Notes: a model not told the origin generated them from the letters alone. 49,009 bases of DNA from DATGJX01 sp035279385 (GCA_035279385.1 DATEHZ010000131.1:1-49009), one strand, 5' to 3'; numbered from the stretch's first letter, positions 7,679 through 16,033 are shown. Program-made: numbers and translations.

Positions 7679-8671
7679 CTAGATCCACGTGAGCACTGCA
7701 CCCGCGCTCACCAGTCCCCCGCCGAATCCCACCACCAAAATGCGATCGCCGCTCTTGATGGTTCCATTGCGAACCGCGGGAATGAGCGCGAGCGGAATGC
7801 TCACCGCCGACGTGTTGCCGTACTCGACCATGCTCGTGAGCGTGCGCTCGAGCGGAAAACCGATCCGCTTGCACAGCGCTTCGATCATGCGCATGTTGGC
7901 GCTGTGCGGAATGAACCAGTCGATCTCGTCCAAACTCATGCCGGCGCGGTCCAAAATGCGATCGATCGCCGGCGGAATATTCTCGAGCACCCAGCGGTAG
8001 ACGTCGCGCCCGACTTGGCGCAGCAATCCGCTCTCGTCGCGAATGCCGGCGATTTCGCGACGCATCGCGGTGCGGTAGAGCGCCGGACCCGCACTTCCGT
8101 CCGATCCCGAATCCATGCCTGCGAGCGCGCTGCGCTCGTCGCGCACGATCAGCATCGCCGCCGCGCCGTCGCCGAAGAGCACGCACGTCGAACGATCGGT
8201 GTAGTCGACGCTGCGCGTGAGCGCCTCCGCTGCAACGAGCAGCACGCTGCGCGCTTGATCTGATGCGATGAGCGCCGCTCCGAGATTGAGACCGGCGCAA
8301 AATCCGGCGCAGGCCGCGCTGACGTCCAGCGCACCGCTGCTGGTCGGAATGCCGATCCGGTCCTGCACGAGCGCGGCAATGCTCGGATAGACGTAATCGG
8401 GCGTGGTCGAGGAGACGATGACGTAATCGATGCTGCGCGGATCGACGTCCGGATGCTGCGCGAGTAAATCGCGCACGGCGTTCACCGCGAGATCGCTGGC
8501 GTATTCATTCTCCGCGACGCGCCGGCGCGTTCGAATGCCGGTGCGCTGCACGATCCATTCATCCGACGTTTCGACGATTTTGGAGAGATCTTCATTGGTT
8601 ACCACGCACTCGGGCACGTACATCCCGAGCGCCGCGGCGCGAACGGGAGCGCGAAGAGCGACGTCTCTCAT
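7679..8671 (-). CDS. fabH: Beta-ketoacyl-ACP synthase III (KAS III)
   Basis: A 330-residue condensing enzyme that starts fatty-acid synthesis by joining acetyl-CoA (or a branched primer) to malonyl-ACP. The catalytic triad is visible: Cys121 in DVSAACAGF, His256 in WFIPHSANMRMIE, and Asn286 in VEYGNTSAVSIP. The N-terminus (VTNEDLSKIVETSDEWIVQR) and the end (VVGFGGGLVSAGAVL) are standard. Its ATG overlaps the stop of leuB in an ATGA arrangement, so the two are co-translated. Coupling to leuB suggests a possible preference for branched, leucine-derived primers (inference). A specialised secondary-metabolism KAS III cannot be excluded. Confidence 0.93.
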   Translation of the reverse strand: MRDVALRAPVRAAALGMYVPECVVTNEDLSKIVETSDEWIVQRTGIRTRRRVAENEYASDLAVNAVRDLLAQHPDVDPRSIDYVIVSSTTPDYVYPSIAALVQDRIGIPTSSGALDVSAACAGFCAGLNLGAALIASDQARSVLLVAAEALTRSVDYTDRSTCVLFGDGAAAMLIVRDERSALAGMDSGSDGSAGPALYRTAMRREIAGIRDESGLLRQVGRDVYRWVLENIPPAIDRILDRAGMSLDEIDWFIPHSANMRMIEALCKRIGFPLERTLTSMVEYGNTSAVSIPLALIPAVRNGTIKSGDRILVVGFGGGLVSAGAVLTWI

Positions 8672-9741
8672 AAATGAGCCAGCACCGTATCCGTGAAGCG
8701 CTGCGTGTCGAAAAACTCTTTCCCTTGCGCCGTCAATTCACGCGTGCGAGCGCCTGATGCAAACGCACCTTCGACGGCACGTTCGATCCGCGCCGCTCCC
8801 GCGTCGTCCTGCAAGCTGTGGCGCAGCAGCATCGCCGCGGAAAGAATCGCAGCGGTCGGATTCGCGATACCGGATCCCGCGATGTCGGGCGCCGACCCGC
8901 TAATCGGTTCGTACAGGCCAAACTGTCCGAACTGCGTCATGCGCGTTCCCAAACTCGCGCTGGGCAGATTGCCGATGGAGCCGGTCAGAATCGCCGCCTC
9001 ATCGGAGAGAATGTCGCCGAACATATTCTCGGTCACCAGCACGTCGAAATCCGCCGGCCGGCGCACGAGCTGCATCGCGGCGTTGTCGACGAGCAAGTGC
9101 TCGAGCTTCACGTCGGGATACTCGGCCGCGACGCGATCGACGACGCGGCGCCACAGACGCGAGGTTTCCAAAATGTTCTGCTTGTCGATGGAGGTGAGGT
9201 GTTTGCGGCGCTTGCGCGCAAGATCGAATGCGACGCGCGCGATGCGTTCGATCTCCGGCGCGCGGTAGATCATCGTGTCGACCGCTTCTTCGATACCATC
9301 CGCACCGGTGCGCTGCTCTTTGGGTTTGCCGAAGTAGATGCCGCCGGTCAGTTCGCGAATGACGACCAGATCGAGGCCCTTGACGAGCTGCGGCAAGAGC
9401 GACGACGCTTCTTCCAATCCCGGAAAGACGCGCACGGGCCGCACGTTCGCATAGAGTTCGAAATCCCGGCGCAGCAAAAACAGCGCGAATTCGGGACGCT
9501 CCGCAAGCGGTTTGCCTTCGTATTCCGGTAAGCCGACGGATCCGAACAGTATGCCGGCGCTGCGTTCGCACAGCGCGCGGGCCTCGTCCGGCAGCGCCGG
9601 TTTTCCCGCTTTGAGCGCCGCAGCACCGACCGGTGTTTCCACGCATTCCAAGTCGGGGCGCACGGTATGCAGCACGCGCACCGCGGCGCGCGTAACTTCA
9701 GGCCCGATTCCATCACCAGGCAAAACCGCTATCGTGGGCAT
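8668..9741 (-). CDS. leuB: 3-isopropylmalate dehydrogenase
   Basis: A 357-residue NAD-dependent dehydrogenase of leucine synthesis, oxidising and decarboxylating 3-isopropylmalate to 2-oxoisocaproate. It begins with IAVLPGDGIGPEVTR and contains ELTGGIYFGKPKE, the substrate-binding Arg-rich segment LLRRDFELYANVRPVR, and the signature VTENMFGDILSDEAAILTGS with its metal-binding Asp residues. PISGSAPDIAGSGIANP is the usual nucleotide-binding stretch. The length is normal. It is the first gene of the leuB-fabH pair. No other leu genes are next to it, which is unusual. Confidence 0.95.
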   Translation of the reverse strand: MPTIAVLPGDGIGPEVTRAAVRVLHTVRPDLECVETPVGAAALKAGKPALPDEARALCERSAGILFGSVGLPEYEGKPLAERPEFALFLLRRDFELYANVRPVRVFPGLEEASSLLPQLVKGLDLVVIRELTGGIYFGKPKEQRTGADGIEEAVDTMIYRAPEIERIARVAFDLARKRRKHLTSIDKQNILETSRLWRRVVDRVAAEYPDVKLEHLLVDNAAMQLVRRPADFDVLVTENMFGDILSDEAAILTGSIGNLPSASLGTRMTQFGQFGLYEPISGSAPDIAGSGIANPTAAILSAAMLLRHSLQDDAGAARIERAVEGAFASGARTRELTAQGKEFFDTQRFTDTVLAHL

Positions 9742-9801
9742 CGCCCAAAGGTGCTGGAGCCATACCGCAACTTCCTGTTTAAAGGCGTTGCTGGCGTACT
9801 A

Positions 9802-9848
9802 CGCCTCGCCTGCGCTCGGCGCGCCCTTCGACAAGCTCAGGATGACGA
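9802..9848. repeat. Left arm of a 47-base inverted repeat
   Basis: Begins CGCCTCGCCTGCGCTCGG and ends CAAGCTCAGGATGACGA. Its reverse complement matches 9991-10037 almost base for base, and its inner half matches the core of the 88-bp tandem repeat at 2131-2326. The same family of mobile-looking intergenic palindromes therefore occurs at two loci in the window. Confidence 0.85.
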
Positions 9849-9990
9849 AGAAAGGCGCCGCGTAACGCGGTGCAACGCCGAGCAACGCGACGCCGAGCAA
9901 CGCGGCGCAACGGGACGCCGAGCAACGCGACGCGGCTGTGTGTGCGTGTGTGCTTGTGTGCGCCACATAGAACGAAGATAATCCCCCCCC

Positions 9991-10037
9991 TCGTCATCCT
10001 GAGCCTGTCGAAGGACGGGCCGAGCGCAGGCGAGGCG
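9991..10037. repeat. Right arm of a 47-base inverted repeat
   Basis: Begins TCGTCATCCTGAGCCTGTCG and ends GCGCAGGCGAGGCGG, the near-perfect inverse of 9802-9848. It ends about ten bases before the divIVA stop codon. The arms enclose about 142 bases without an open frame, so if mobile the element would be non-autonomous. Confidence 0.85.
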
Positions 10038-10046
10038 GTGTGGGCT

Positions 10047-10589
10047 TTAGTAAACCGTGATTCGGTTTGTTTCCGTCAGATCGGTTGGCGGGAATTCTTC
10101 TTCTTTGGGCTGTTCTTCTACGTGCGTCTGCATGCCGTTCGACGGGGGCGTTTTTTCGAGCAGCGCCATGTGCGTCATCAGCAGGCTGCGCAGTTCGCTC
10201 TTGGCTTTTTCCGCGGCTTCGATCGCGCGCTGGTGATCGCGGCGCGCCTCCGCGGCCGAATCCGTGAACGTGGCGATCTCGCGTTCTGCGGCGAGGCGCG
10301 CCTGCTCTTTGATCAGATCGGCTTCTTTATGCGCGGACGCTTTCACTTCGTCGGCGGTGCGCTGCGCCAGCACGAGCGTATTTTGCAGCGACTCTTCCAT
10401 CGCTTTGAAATGACTGATGCGTTCTTTCAGGTCGTTGATTTCCGCCTGAAGCGCTGCAATGTGCTGCGCGTCGTCCTCGAGCGTCTCGATAAGCTCGTCG
10501 AGAAATTGATCCACTTCCGCGCGATCGTAGCCTTGCAGCGACTTTTTGAACGATTTGTGCTGAATGTCGATGGGCGTGATCTTCTGCAT
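10047..10589 (-). CDS. divIVA: DivIVA-domain coiled-coil protein
   Basis: A 180-residue cytoplasmic protein that binds curved membrane at poles or septa and recruits growth or division factors in Gram-positive and related bacteria. The N-terminal lipid-binding motif is clear: ITPIDIQHKSFKKSLQGYDR followed by AEVDQFLDELIETLE. Residues ~30-145 are one long coiled coil. The C-terminus is acidic and proline-rich (EEQPKEEEFPPTDLTE) and probably unstructured. It follows sepF by three bases on the same strand, the classical ylm/sepF neighbourhood, though ylmG and ylmH are missing between them. Confidence 0.92.
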   Translation of the reverse strand: MQKITPIDIQHKSFKKSLQGYDRAEVDQFLDELIETLEDDAQHIAALQAEINDLKERISHFKAMEESLQNTLVLAQRTADEVKASAHKEADLIKEQARLAAEREIATFTDSAAEARRDHQRAIEAAEKAKSELRSLLMTHMALLEKTPPSNGMQTHVEEQPKEEEFPPTDLTETNRITVY

Positions 10590-10592
10590 GCT

Positions 10593-11012
10593 CTAGCCTC
10601 TGTTCGAGAGAAAGTCCAACGTGCCGTCGGTGGCCATCGAATCGCGCAGACCCTGCGCGTTCACCATGATGCCCGCGGGAACGACCAGATAGATCGCTTC
10701 GGCCAGTTTTTGAATCTTGCCGTCGATGGTGTATGCGACGCCGGACGTGAAATCGACGACGCGCTGAAGCAGCGAGCGATCCGCGTTCTGCAGATTCACG
10801 ATGACGACTTGGCGGTTGCGCAGCGCGTCGGCAATCTCCGTGACGTCCGCGAACGCGCGCGGCGCGTAGACGCTCACTTCCGTGCCGCCGCGGCGCGAGG
10901 CGCGCTGATCGAGCGGAACGACGTTGCGGGCCGCACCGGGTTCCTCTTCGTAGAGTTCTTCGGCTTCGTCGTCCATCGCAAAGAACGACCGCATTTTACT
11001 GAACATGCTCAT
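10593..11012 (-). CDS. sepF: Cell division protein SepF
   Basis: A 139-residue FtsZ-binding protein that tethers the Z-ring to the membrane. The N-terminal amphipathic helix MSMFSKMRSFFAMDDEAEEL is the membrane anchor. After a linker, the SepF core follows: VSVYAPRAFADVTEIADALR, QVVIVNLQNADRSLLQRVVD, FTSGVAYTIDGKIQKLAEAI and a final strand, YLVVPAGIMVN. The length is typical. It lies between yggS and divIVA in a compact operon. Confidence 0.94.
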   Translation of the reverse strand: MSMFSKMRSFFAMDDEAEELYEEEPGAARNVVPLDQRASRRGGTEVSVYAPRAFADVTEIADALRNRQVVIVNLQNADRSLLQRVVDFTSGVAYTIDGKIQKLAEAIYLVVPAGIMVNAQGLRDSMATDGTLDFLSNRG

Positions 11013-11022
11013 AGGCAGTACC

Positions 11023-11688
11023 TCACCGGGAGGGCGTTGCCGTAGTCTTCGACGCCGGACGCGGGGGTCTTGGTCCGAAAATGGTGCTTCCGACCCGAAT
11101 CATGGTCGAGCCGGCCTCCACCGCGAGACGCCAGTCGGCCGACATACCCAGGGAGAGCGTCGCGCCGCCGACGCGCTCGAAAACGCCGGCCGCAGTCTGA
11201 AACGCACGCGCGATCGCGGATTCGTCCCGCGTGATGGGCCCGATCGCCATCACCCCTTGCAGATCGAGGCTCGCATAGGAACGAATGCGCTCCGCCAGCT
11301 CCGGCGCGTCGGCCGGGGCACATCCGAAACGCTCCGCCGGTGAGATGTTGAGCTGCAAGAGTACGGGCAAGCGCCGCTCGAGCGCGCTCGCCGCCTTTGC
11401 GAGCGCCGCCGCCGCGTCTGCGCGATCCACGCTTTGTACGGCATCGAACGCTGCGAGGATGGCCTTGGCTTTGTTCGTCTGGACGTGGCCGATAAAGTGC
11501 CTGCGCACGCCGGTCACGCCTTCGTATTTTCCGCGCGCTTCCTGCACGTAGTTCTCGCCGACGTCGGTCACGCCGGCGGCGAGGGCTTCGCGCACGGCTT
11601 CGATCGGCTGAAATTTCGTGACGGCAACGATGGTGACGTGCGGCGGAACCGCGGCACGCAGCTGCGCGTACCGCTGCGTTATCGTCAC
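11023..11688 (-). CDS. yggS: YggS/PLPBP-family pyridoxal-phosphate homeostasis protein
   Basis: A 221-residue single-domain alanine-racemase-fold protein that binds PLP and buffers vitamin B6 and amino-acid pools. The PLP lysine lies in TIVAVTKFQPIEAVREAL. GVTDVGENYVQEA, RRHFIGHVQTNK and LSLGMSADWRLAVEAGSTMIRVGSTIFGPR (family end motif, quoted in parts) are all present. Its ATG overlaps the lgt stop by four bases and sepF starts ten bases after it, matching the conserved yggS-sepF-divIVA order in Terrabacteria. Confidence 0.94.
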   Translation of the reverse strand: MTITQRYAQLRAAVPPHVTIVAVTKFQPIEAVREALAAGVTDVGENYVQEARGKYEGVTGVRRHFIGHVQTNKAKAILAAFDAVQSVDRADAAAALAKAASALERRLPVLLQLNISPAERFGCAPADAPELAERIRSYASLDLQGVMAIGPITRDESAIARAFQTAAGVFERVGGATLSLGMSADWRLAVEAGSTMIRVGSTIFGPRPPRPASKTTATPSR

Positions 11689-12569
11689 GTCGTCGAGGTC
11701 TTCACCGATACGGCGGCTTTCGACTCGTCGTCACCGCGAGCGCCGGTGCGCGTCCCCGAGCGCCAGCACAGGTAGAGCCCGATCGCGCCGATCGGAATCA
11801 TCGGCAGGGCGTAGAGCTGCCCGCCGGTGATGCCGTGCCACATGAAATCGGCGTGGCGCCACGTCTCGGCGATCGAGCGCGTGATGCCGTACATCGTGAA
11901 CCACGACCACGCCACGACGCCGTCCGGCGGCCGCTTCTTGTAGAGCAGCAGCAGAATCGGCAGCGTGATCGCGTCGAGAATCGCTTCATACAATTGCGAG
12001 GGGTGGCGGTAAAACGGTCCCCAGCCGCCCGACTCGAGCGGCGCCGTATTTCCGGGAACGATGCACCACGGATGATCCGGCTTGCAGATATCGCCCCAGA
12101 GTTCGTCATTGATGTAGTTCACGACGCGCGTGAGCGCGATGCCGACGGGCAGCAGCACCACGACTTCGTCGCCCAGCACTTTGTAGGTGAGGCCCGGATG
12201 CTTGCGCAGGAACAGGAAGAGCGCGACGATGACGCCGACCAGCCCGCCGTGAAACGCCATGCCGCCGTTCCAGACCGCGATGAAGTTGACCGGGTTCTGG
12301 AAGTACATCGACGCATCGTGCTTGCTGATCATGTCGTTGATCACGAAGAACGTGCGTCCGCCCACGAGCACGCCGACCAGCGCATAGACGAGGAAATCTT
12401 GAATCTGCTCGCGTTCCAGACCCAGGCGCCGCCGGCCGGCGGCCCGGCTCATCCACAGATAGACCGCGATGAACCCCACCAGGTACGAGATGCCGTACCA
12501 ATGGATATTCAGCGGTCCCAGATGGATCGCAATCGGGTTGATGTTCGGGTAGGTAAACCAGTGTTGCAT
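11685..12569 (-). CDS. lgt: Prolipoprotein diacylglyceryl transferase
   Basis: A 294-residue membrane enzyme that moves diacylglycerol from phosphatidylglycerol to the lipobox cysteine of prolipoproteins, the first step of lipoprotein maturation. Recognisable elements are IHWYGISYLVGFIAVYLWM, VLVGGRTFFVIND, WNGGMAFHGGLVGVIVAL, VVNYINDELWGD and FYRHPSQLYEA. The usual GRIxNFINGE signature reads TRVVNYINDE here, so the Gly-Arg pair is shifted to Thr-Arg. About seven membrane segments are visible and the C-terminus is polar. It is the first gene of the operon with yggS, sepF and divIVA and is divergent from ccdA-lspA. Confidence 0.95.
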   Translation of the reverse strand: MQHWFTYPNINPIAIHLGPLNIHWYGISYLVGFIAVYLWMSRAAGRRRLGLEREQIQDFLVYALVGVLVGGRTFFVINDMISKHDASMYFQNPVNFIAVWNGGMAFHGGLVGVIVALFLFLRKHPGLTYKVLGDEVVVLLPVGIALTRVVNYINDELWGDICKPDHPWCIVPGNTAPLESGGWGPFYRHPSQLYEAILDAITLPILLLLYKKRPPDGVVAWSWFTMYGITRSIAETWRHADFMWHGITGGQLYALPMIPIGAIGLYLCWRSGTRTGARGDDESKAAVSVKTSTT

Positions 12570-12614
12570 AAGGCTTTGCGCGGGCTAGGCATGACAACGC
12601 GAGGCCCCGTCTAA

Positions 12615-13355
12615 ATGTCGGGTGTGGCCAGTGCGCACCTCACCGTTGGGATCGCCTTCCTGGCGGGCCTCGTTTCCTTTGTCTCTCCCTGCGTCCTCCC
12701 GCTTGTTCCGGCGTACCTTTCCTTCCTGACCGGATCGAGCGTCGAAGAACTGCGCGGCTCGCTGTCCGCCGACGCGCGGGCGCGGGTCATCGCGCACGCC
12801 CTCGCGTTCATCATCGGATTCACGATCGTGTTCGTGGCGCTGGGCGCCTCGGCGAGCGCCATCGGCGCGGCGCTGCGCGAGAATCAGGTGCTCATCGCGC
12901 GCATCGGCGGCATCATCGTCATCATTTTGGGCCTGCAGATGATGGGCGTGCTGCGCTGGCGCCTGCTTGCGCGCGACACGCGCGTCCACGTGCAGACCGG
13001 GCAGCGTTCGCTCGTCGCTTCCGTCATCGTCGGCCTGGCGTTTGCGGCCGGCTGGTCGCCCTGCATCGGCCCGATCCTGGCGGCCATTCTGGCGCTGGCC
13101 TCGCAGGAGAACGGCGTTTGGCAGGGAGCGTGGCTGCTTTTCGTCTATTCCATGGGCTTGGCCGTGCCGTTCCTGGTCACGGCGCTCGCGATCGGCGCGG
13201 TGCTGCCGGCGCTCAATCGTATCAAGCGTTTCTTACCGGCCGTCGAATTCGCCGCGGGAGCGTTCATGATCGCCACGGGAGTCGTTCTTGTCACAAACTC
13301 GTTCCTACGAATCGCCGGCTGGTTCTACCAGTTTGTCCCGCAGCCGAAGCTCTGA
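12615..13355 (+). CDS. ccdA: CcdA-like cytochrome c biogenesis / thiol-disulfide membrane protein
   Basis: A 246-residue polytopic membrane protein of the CcdA/DsbD-beta family, which carries reducing equivalents across the membrane to extracytoplasmic thioredoxins. The two redox cysteines sit in the usual places: LVSFVSPCVLPLVPAYLSFL in the first helix and FAAGWSPCIGPILAAIL in the fourth. Six hydrophobic segments are visible. A TlpA-like thioredoxin encoded at 39287 could be a partner (inference). It begins 45 bases from lgt on the opposite strand and runs into lspA. Confidence 0.93.
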   Translation: MSGVASAHLTVGIAFLAGLVSFVSPCVLPLVPAYLSFLTGSSVEELRGSLSADARARVIAHALAFIIGFTIVFVALGASASAIGAALRENQVLIARIGGIIVIILGLQMMGVLRWRLLARDTRVHVQTGQRSLVASVIVGLAFAAGWSPCIGPILAAILALASQENGVWQGAWLLFVYSMGLAVPFLVTALAIGAVLPALNRIKRFLPAVEFAAGAFMIATGVVLVTNSFLRIAGWFYQFVPQPKL

Positions 13356-13806
13356 GTCCGCGCAGCTGTTCGGCGTCGCGGCGGTCGTCGTCGCGCTCGA
13401 TCAGTACACCAAGCACCTCGTAACGGGAAGTTTTCTGCCCGGCGAGAGCCGCTTCGTCATTCCGCGTTTTCTGAAGTGGACGTACGAGCAGAATCAGCAC
13501 GGGGCGTTCGGTCTGTTCGGCTCCTCGCCGGTGCTGCTGATCCTCATGGCGCTCATCGTGCTGCTCATCTTCTGGTATTCGTTCCGCGATCAGGCGCGGG
13601 AGTCGCTGCTGGTGCGCATCGCGTTCGGCATGATTTTGGGCGGCGCCGCCGGCAACATCGCCGATCGCCTGCACTACCGCTACGTCGTGGATTTCGTCGA
13701 TTTCTACCGCATCTGGCCGAACATTTTCAACGTTGCCGATGCGTGCATCACGATCGGCGTCGTTCTGCTGATCATCGCAAGCCTTGCACGTCGTCGTCAC
13801 GCCTGA
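13288..13806 (+). CDS. lspA: Lipoprotein signal peptidase (signal peptidase II)
   Basis: Membrane aspartyl protease that removes the signal peptide of lipoproteins after Lgt acts. Both catalytic Asp motifs are present: AGNIADRLHYRYVVDFVDF and FNVADACITIGV. The N-terminal helix holds VALDQYTKHLV. The start is uncertain. The TTG at 13288 lies inside ccdA but has GGGAG six bases upstream and gives 172 residues; a TTG at 13333 would give 157, closer to the family norm, but lacks a good ribosome site. The 3' end overlaps rluD by 23 bases. Confidence 0.93.
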   Translation: MSQTRSYESPAGSTSLSRSRSSESAQLFGVAAVVVALDQYTKHLVTGSFLPGESRFVIPRFLKWTYEQNQHGAFGLFGSSPVLLILMALIVLLIFWYSFRDQARESLLVRIAFGMILGGAAGNIADRLHYRYVVDFVDFYRIWPNIFNVADACITIGVVLLIIASLARRRHA

Positions 13807-14674
13807 GGAAGCCGGCAAGCGCGCCGACGTCGTCATCGCGCATCACACCGGCTTCTCGCGCTCCCTGATTGCGGACGCGGTGAAGCGCGGCGACGTTCGC
13901 GTGAACGGCGGCGCCGTCAAAGGCAGTTATCTCGTTGCCGAAGGCGACGTGCTGGAAGCGCAGCTCGCCGAGCGTCCGCCGCTGACCGTCGAGCCGGAAG
14001 CGATCGATCTGACGATCGTGTACGAAGACGACGACGTGCTGGTCGTCGACAAGCCGGCGGGCATGGTGACGCATCCCGCGCACGGCGCGACGAGCGGCAC
14101 GCTGGTCAACGCGCTGCTCGCGCACGTCGCTTCACTGCCGGGAGAAACCGTGCGCGCGGGGCTCGTTCATCGCCTGGATCGCGATACGTCGGGATTGCTC
14201 GTGATTGCAAAAACCGACGACGCGCTGAGCGCGCTCGGGAAGGCGATGAAAGCGCGCCATATTTCGCGCGAGTATCTGGGTCTGGTCACCGGAAGCCCGC
14301 AGCATCCCAAAGGCACGGTCGACGGCGCGATCGGGCGCGATCCGCACAACCGGTTGAAGTACGCCATCACGGCGGACGGCAAGGCCGCCGTTACGCACTA
14401 CGAAGTGCGCGACCCCTTGAAAAACGCGGCGGAATTGCTGTTTCGCTTGGAGACCGGACGCACGCATCAGATTCGCGTGCACATGGCGGCGATGGGCAAT
14501 CCGCTCGTCAACGATCCGATTTACGGCAAAACGGATCCGCGTTTCGATTTGCCGGGCCAAGCGCTGCACGCGTGGCGTCTTTCGTTCCGCCACCCGCGCA
14601 CCGGACGGGATATGGAGTTTCAAACCGACCCGCCTCCGGAGTACACGGCGGCGAAAAACGTGCTGCGTGTTTGA
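13784..14674 (+). CDS. rluD: RluA/RluD-family 23S rRNA pseudouridine synthase
   Basis: A 296-residue enzyme converting uridine to pseudouridine, most likely in 23S rRNA. An N-terminal S4 RNA-binding domain (residues ~1-70, KRADVVIAHHTGFSRSLIAD) precedes the catalytic domain with the signature GLVHRLDRDTSGLLVIAKTD, whose second Asp is catalytic. Also present are REYLGLVTG and LETGRTHQIRVHMAAMGNPL. It starts at TTG 13784 inside lspA, a pairing (lspA-rluD) common in many phyla, and overlaps tgt by eight bases. Whether it is RluD, RluC or another subclass cannot be fixed from sequence alone. Confidence 0.93.
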   Translation: MHVVVTPEEAGKRADVVIAHHTGFSRSLIADAVKRGDVRVNGGAVKGSYLVAEGDVLEAQLAERPPLTVEPEAIDLTIVYEDDDVLVVDKPAGMVTHPAHGATSGTLVNALLAHVASLPGETVRAGLVHRLDRDTSGLLVIAKTDDALSALGKAMKARHISREYLGLVTGSPQHPKGTVDGAIGRDPHNRLKYAITADGKAAVTHYEVRDPLKNAAELLFRLETGRTHQIRVHMAAMGNPLVNDPIYGKTDPRFDLPGQALHAWRLSFRHPRTGRDMEFQTDPPPEYTAAKNVLRV

Positions 14675-15764
14675 ATTACAAAAGACCGACGGCAGCGCGC
14701 GGCGCGGGACGCTGAGTTTGCGGCACGGCGTCGTCGAGACGCCGACGTTCATGCCGGTCGGTACGGCGGCCACCGTGAAAGGCCTCACGCCGGACGAAGT
14801 CCTGGCGGCTCACTCGCAGATCATTTTGGCGAACACGTATCATTTGTGGCTGCGTCCGGGGCTGGATTTGCTCGTCGAAGCCGGCGGGCTGCACGAGTTC
14901 ATGCAATGGCACGGACCGATTCTCACCGACAGCGGCGGCTTTCAAGTCTTCAGTTTGGAGTCGCGCCGCACGCTCGACGAAGACGGCGTGACGTTCGCAT
15001 CGCACCTGGACGGTAGCCGCCATCGATTCACGCCGGAGAACGTGCTCGCGTTTCAAGAAGCGATCGGCGTGGACATCGCGATGCAGCTCGACGTGTGCGT
15101 GAAACTTCCCGCGACGCCTCAGGCAATCGACGAGTCCGTGCGGCTTTCCGCCGAATGGGCGAAACGCAGCGCCGCGGCGCGCGCGCGGCCCGGCGAGACG
15201 GCGCTCTTCGCCATCATGCAGGGCGGACTCAACGAAGCGGCGCGCGAGCGCAGCGCCCGCGCCATCGTCGAACTCGATCTGCCCGGCTATGCCATCGGCG
15301 GCCTTTCGGTGGGGGAAACGCGCGAGGAAATGTACCGCTTGGCGCGTTTTTCGGCATCGCTGCTGCCGGCGAACAAGCCGCGGTATTTGATGGGCGTCGG
15401 TACGGTGCGCGACATCGTGACGGCGGTGGAGTGCGGCATCGACATGTTCGACTGCGTCTATCCGACGCGATGCGGGCGCAACGGACGCGCGATGACGCGA
15501 CGCGGCGAGTTCGCCATTCGCAACGCCGCCTACGTGCGCGATTTCTCGCCGGTCGACCCGGAGTGCGACTGCGCCGTGTGCACGACGTACACGCGCGCGT
15601 ACCTGGCGCATCTCTTCCGCGCCGGGGAGATGCTCGGGCCGCGGCTGCTCTCGTACCACAACGTCTACGTCTTGAATGCACTCATGCGGGAAGCGCGCGC
15701 TGCCATCGAAGCAGGGACGTGGGCCGCATTTCGCGATAGCGTCATCGGAGAAGCGCTCACATGA
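14667..15764 (+). CDS. tgt: tRNA-guanine transglycosylase (queuosine pathway)
   Basis: A 365-residue enzyme exchanging the wobble guanine of GUN-anticodon tRNAs for preQ1. The catalytic Asp lies in GPILTDSGGFQVFSL, the second in GIDMFDCVYPTRCGRNGRA. The zinc site is seen as CDCAVCTTYTRAYLAHLF plus a later His in SYHNVYVLN. NTYHLWLRPG and GYAIGGLSVGE are also standard. The start is GTG 14667, eight bases before the rluD stop, and the end overlaps the RRM gene by four bases. No other queuosine genes are seen in the window. Confidence 0.96.
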   Translation: MFELQKTDGSARRGTLSLRHGVVETPTFMPVGTAATVKGLTPDEVLAAHSQIILANTYHLWLRPGLDLLVEAGGLHEFMQWHGPILTDSGGFQVFSLESRRTLDEDGVTFASHLDGSRHRFTPENVLAFQEAIGVDIAMQLDVCVKLPATPQAIDESVRLSAEWAKRSAAARARPGETALFAIMQGGLNEAARERSARAIVELDLPGYAIGGLSVGETREEMYRLARFSASLLPANKPRYLMGVGTVRDIVTAVECGIDMFDCVYPTRCGRNGRAMTRRGEFAIRNAAYVRDFSPVDPECDCAVCTTYTRAYLAHLFRAGEMLGPRLLSYHNVYVLNALMREARAAIEAGTWAAFRDSVIGEALT

Positions 15765-16033
15765 TTCGACTGTTCGTTGCGGGATATCCGCGTGAAGCAA
15801 CCAAAGACGACCTCCTCTCGCTCTTTCGCCAATTCGGCGCGGGCGAAGAGGACGTGACCTTTCCGCGCGACCGCCGAAGCCGGCGCAAGAAAGGCTACGC
15901 CTACGTCAACGTCGCCGACGAGGCGTCGGCGGATGCGGCGATCAAAGCGTTCAACTTGTTCGAGATCGACGGGAAAGCGCTGACCGTCATTCGCGCTTCC
16001 GATCGCCCGCCGAAGCGCCCGCGCCGCCGCTAA
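15761..16033 (+). CDS. Small RRM-type RNA-binding protein
   Basis: A 90-residue single RNA-recognition-motif protein. RNP2 is IRLFVAGYP at the N-terminus and RNP1 is KKGYAYVNV near residue 45, with aromatic residues in the RNA-stacking positions. The C-terminal tail is strongly basic (RPPKRPRRR). Bacterial single-RRM proteins of this kind are known, mainly in cyanobacteria and some other phyla, and bind RNA in the cytoplasm. Its ATG overlaps the tgt stop (ATGA), making it the last gene of the lspA-rluD-tgt operon. Confidence 0.9.
   Translation: MIRLFVAGYPREATKDDLLSLFRQFGAGEEDVTFPRDRRSRRKKGYAYVNVADEASADAAIKAFNLFEIDGKALTVIRASDRPPKRPRRR

Larger units (their letters stand above)
9742..10046. other. 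Gene-free 305-bp gap filled with repeats
   Basis: This stretch between divIVA and leuB holds no credible gene. It contains two arms of a 47-base inverted repeat (annotated separately). Between them, roughly 9872-9935, the unit GACGCCGAGCAACGCG recurs about three times, followed by a TG-rich run (CTGTGTGTGCGTGTGTGC) and a run of eight C residues before the right arm. Short reading frames here translate to arginine-rich low-complexity sequence and are not believable. The leuB promoter should lie at its left end, but I see no clear hexamers. Confidence 0.75.

Noticed and set aside
9870..11045. 391-codon plus-strand frame across divIVA and sepF
   Set aside because: Antisense shadow of two well-recognised genes and partly low-complexity repeat.
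14676..15800. 374-codon open frame opposite tgt
   Set aside because: Antisense to an unmistakable tRNA-guanine transglycosylase.
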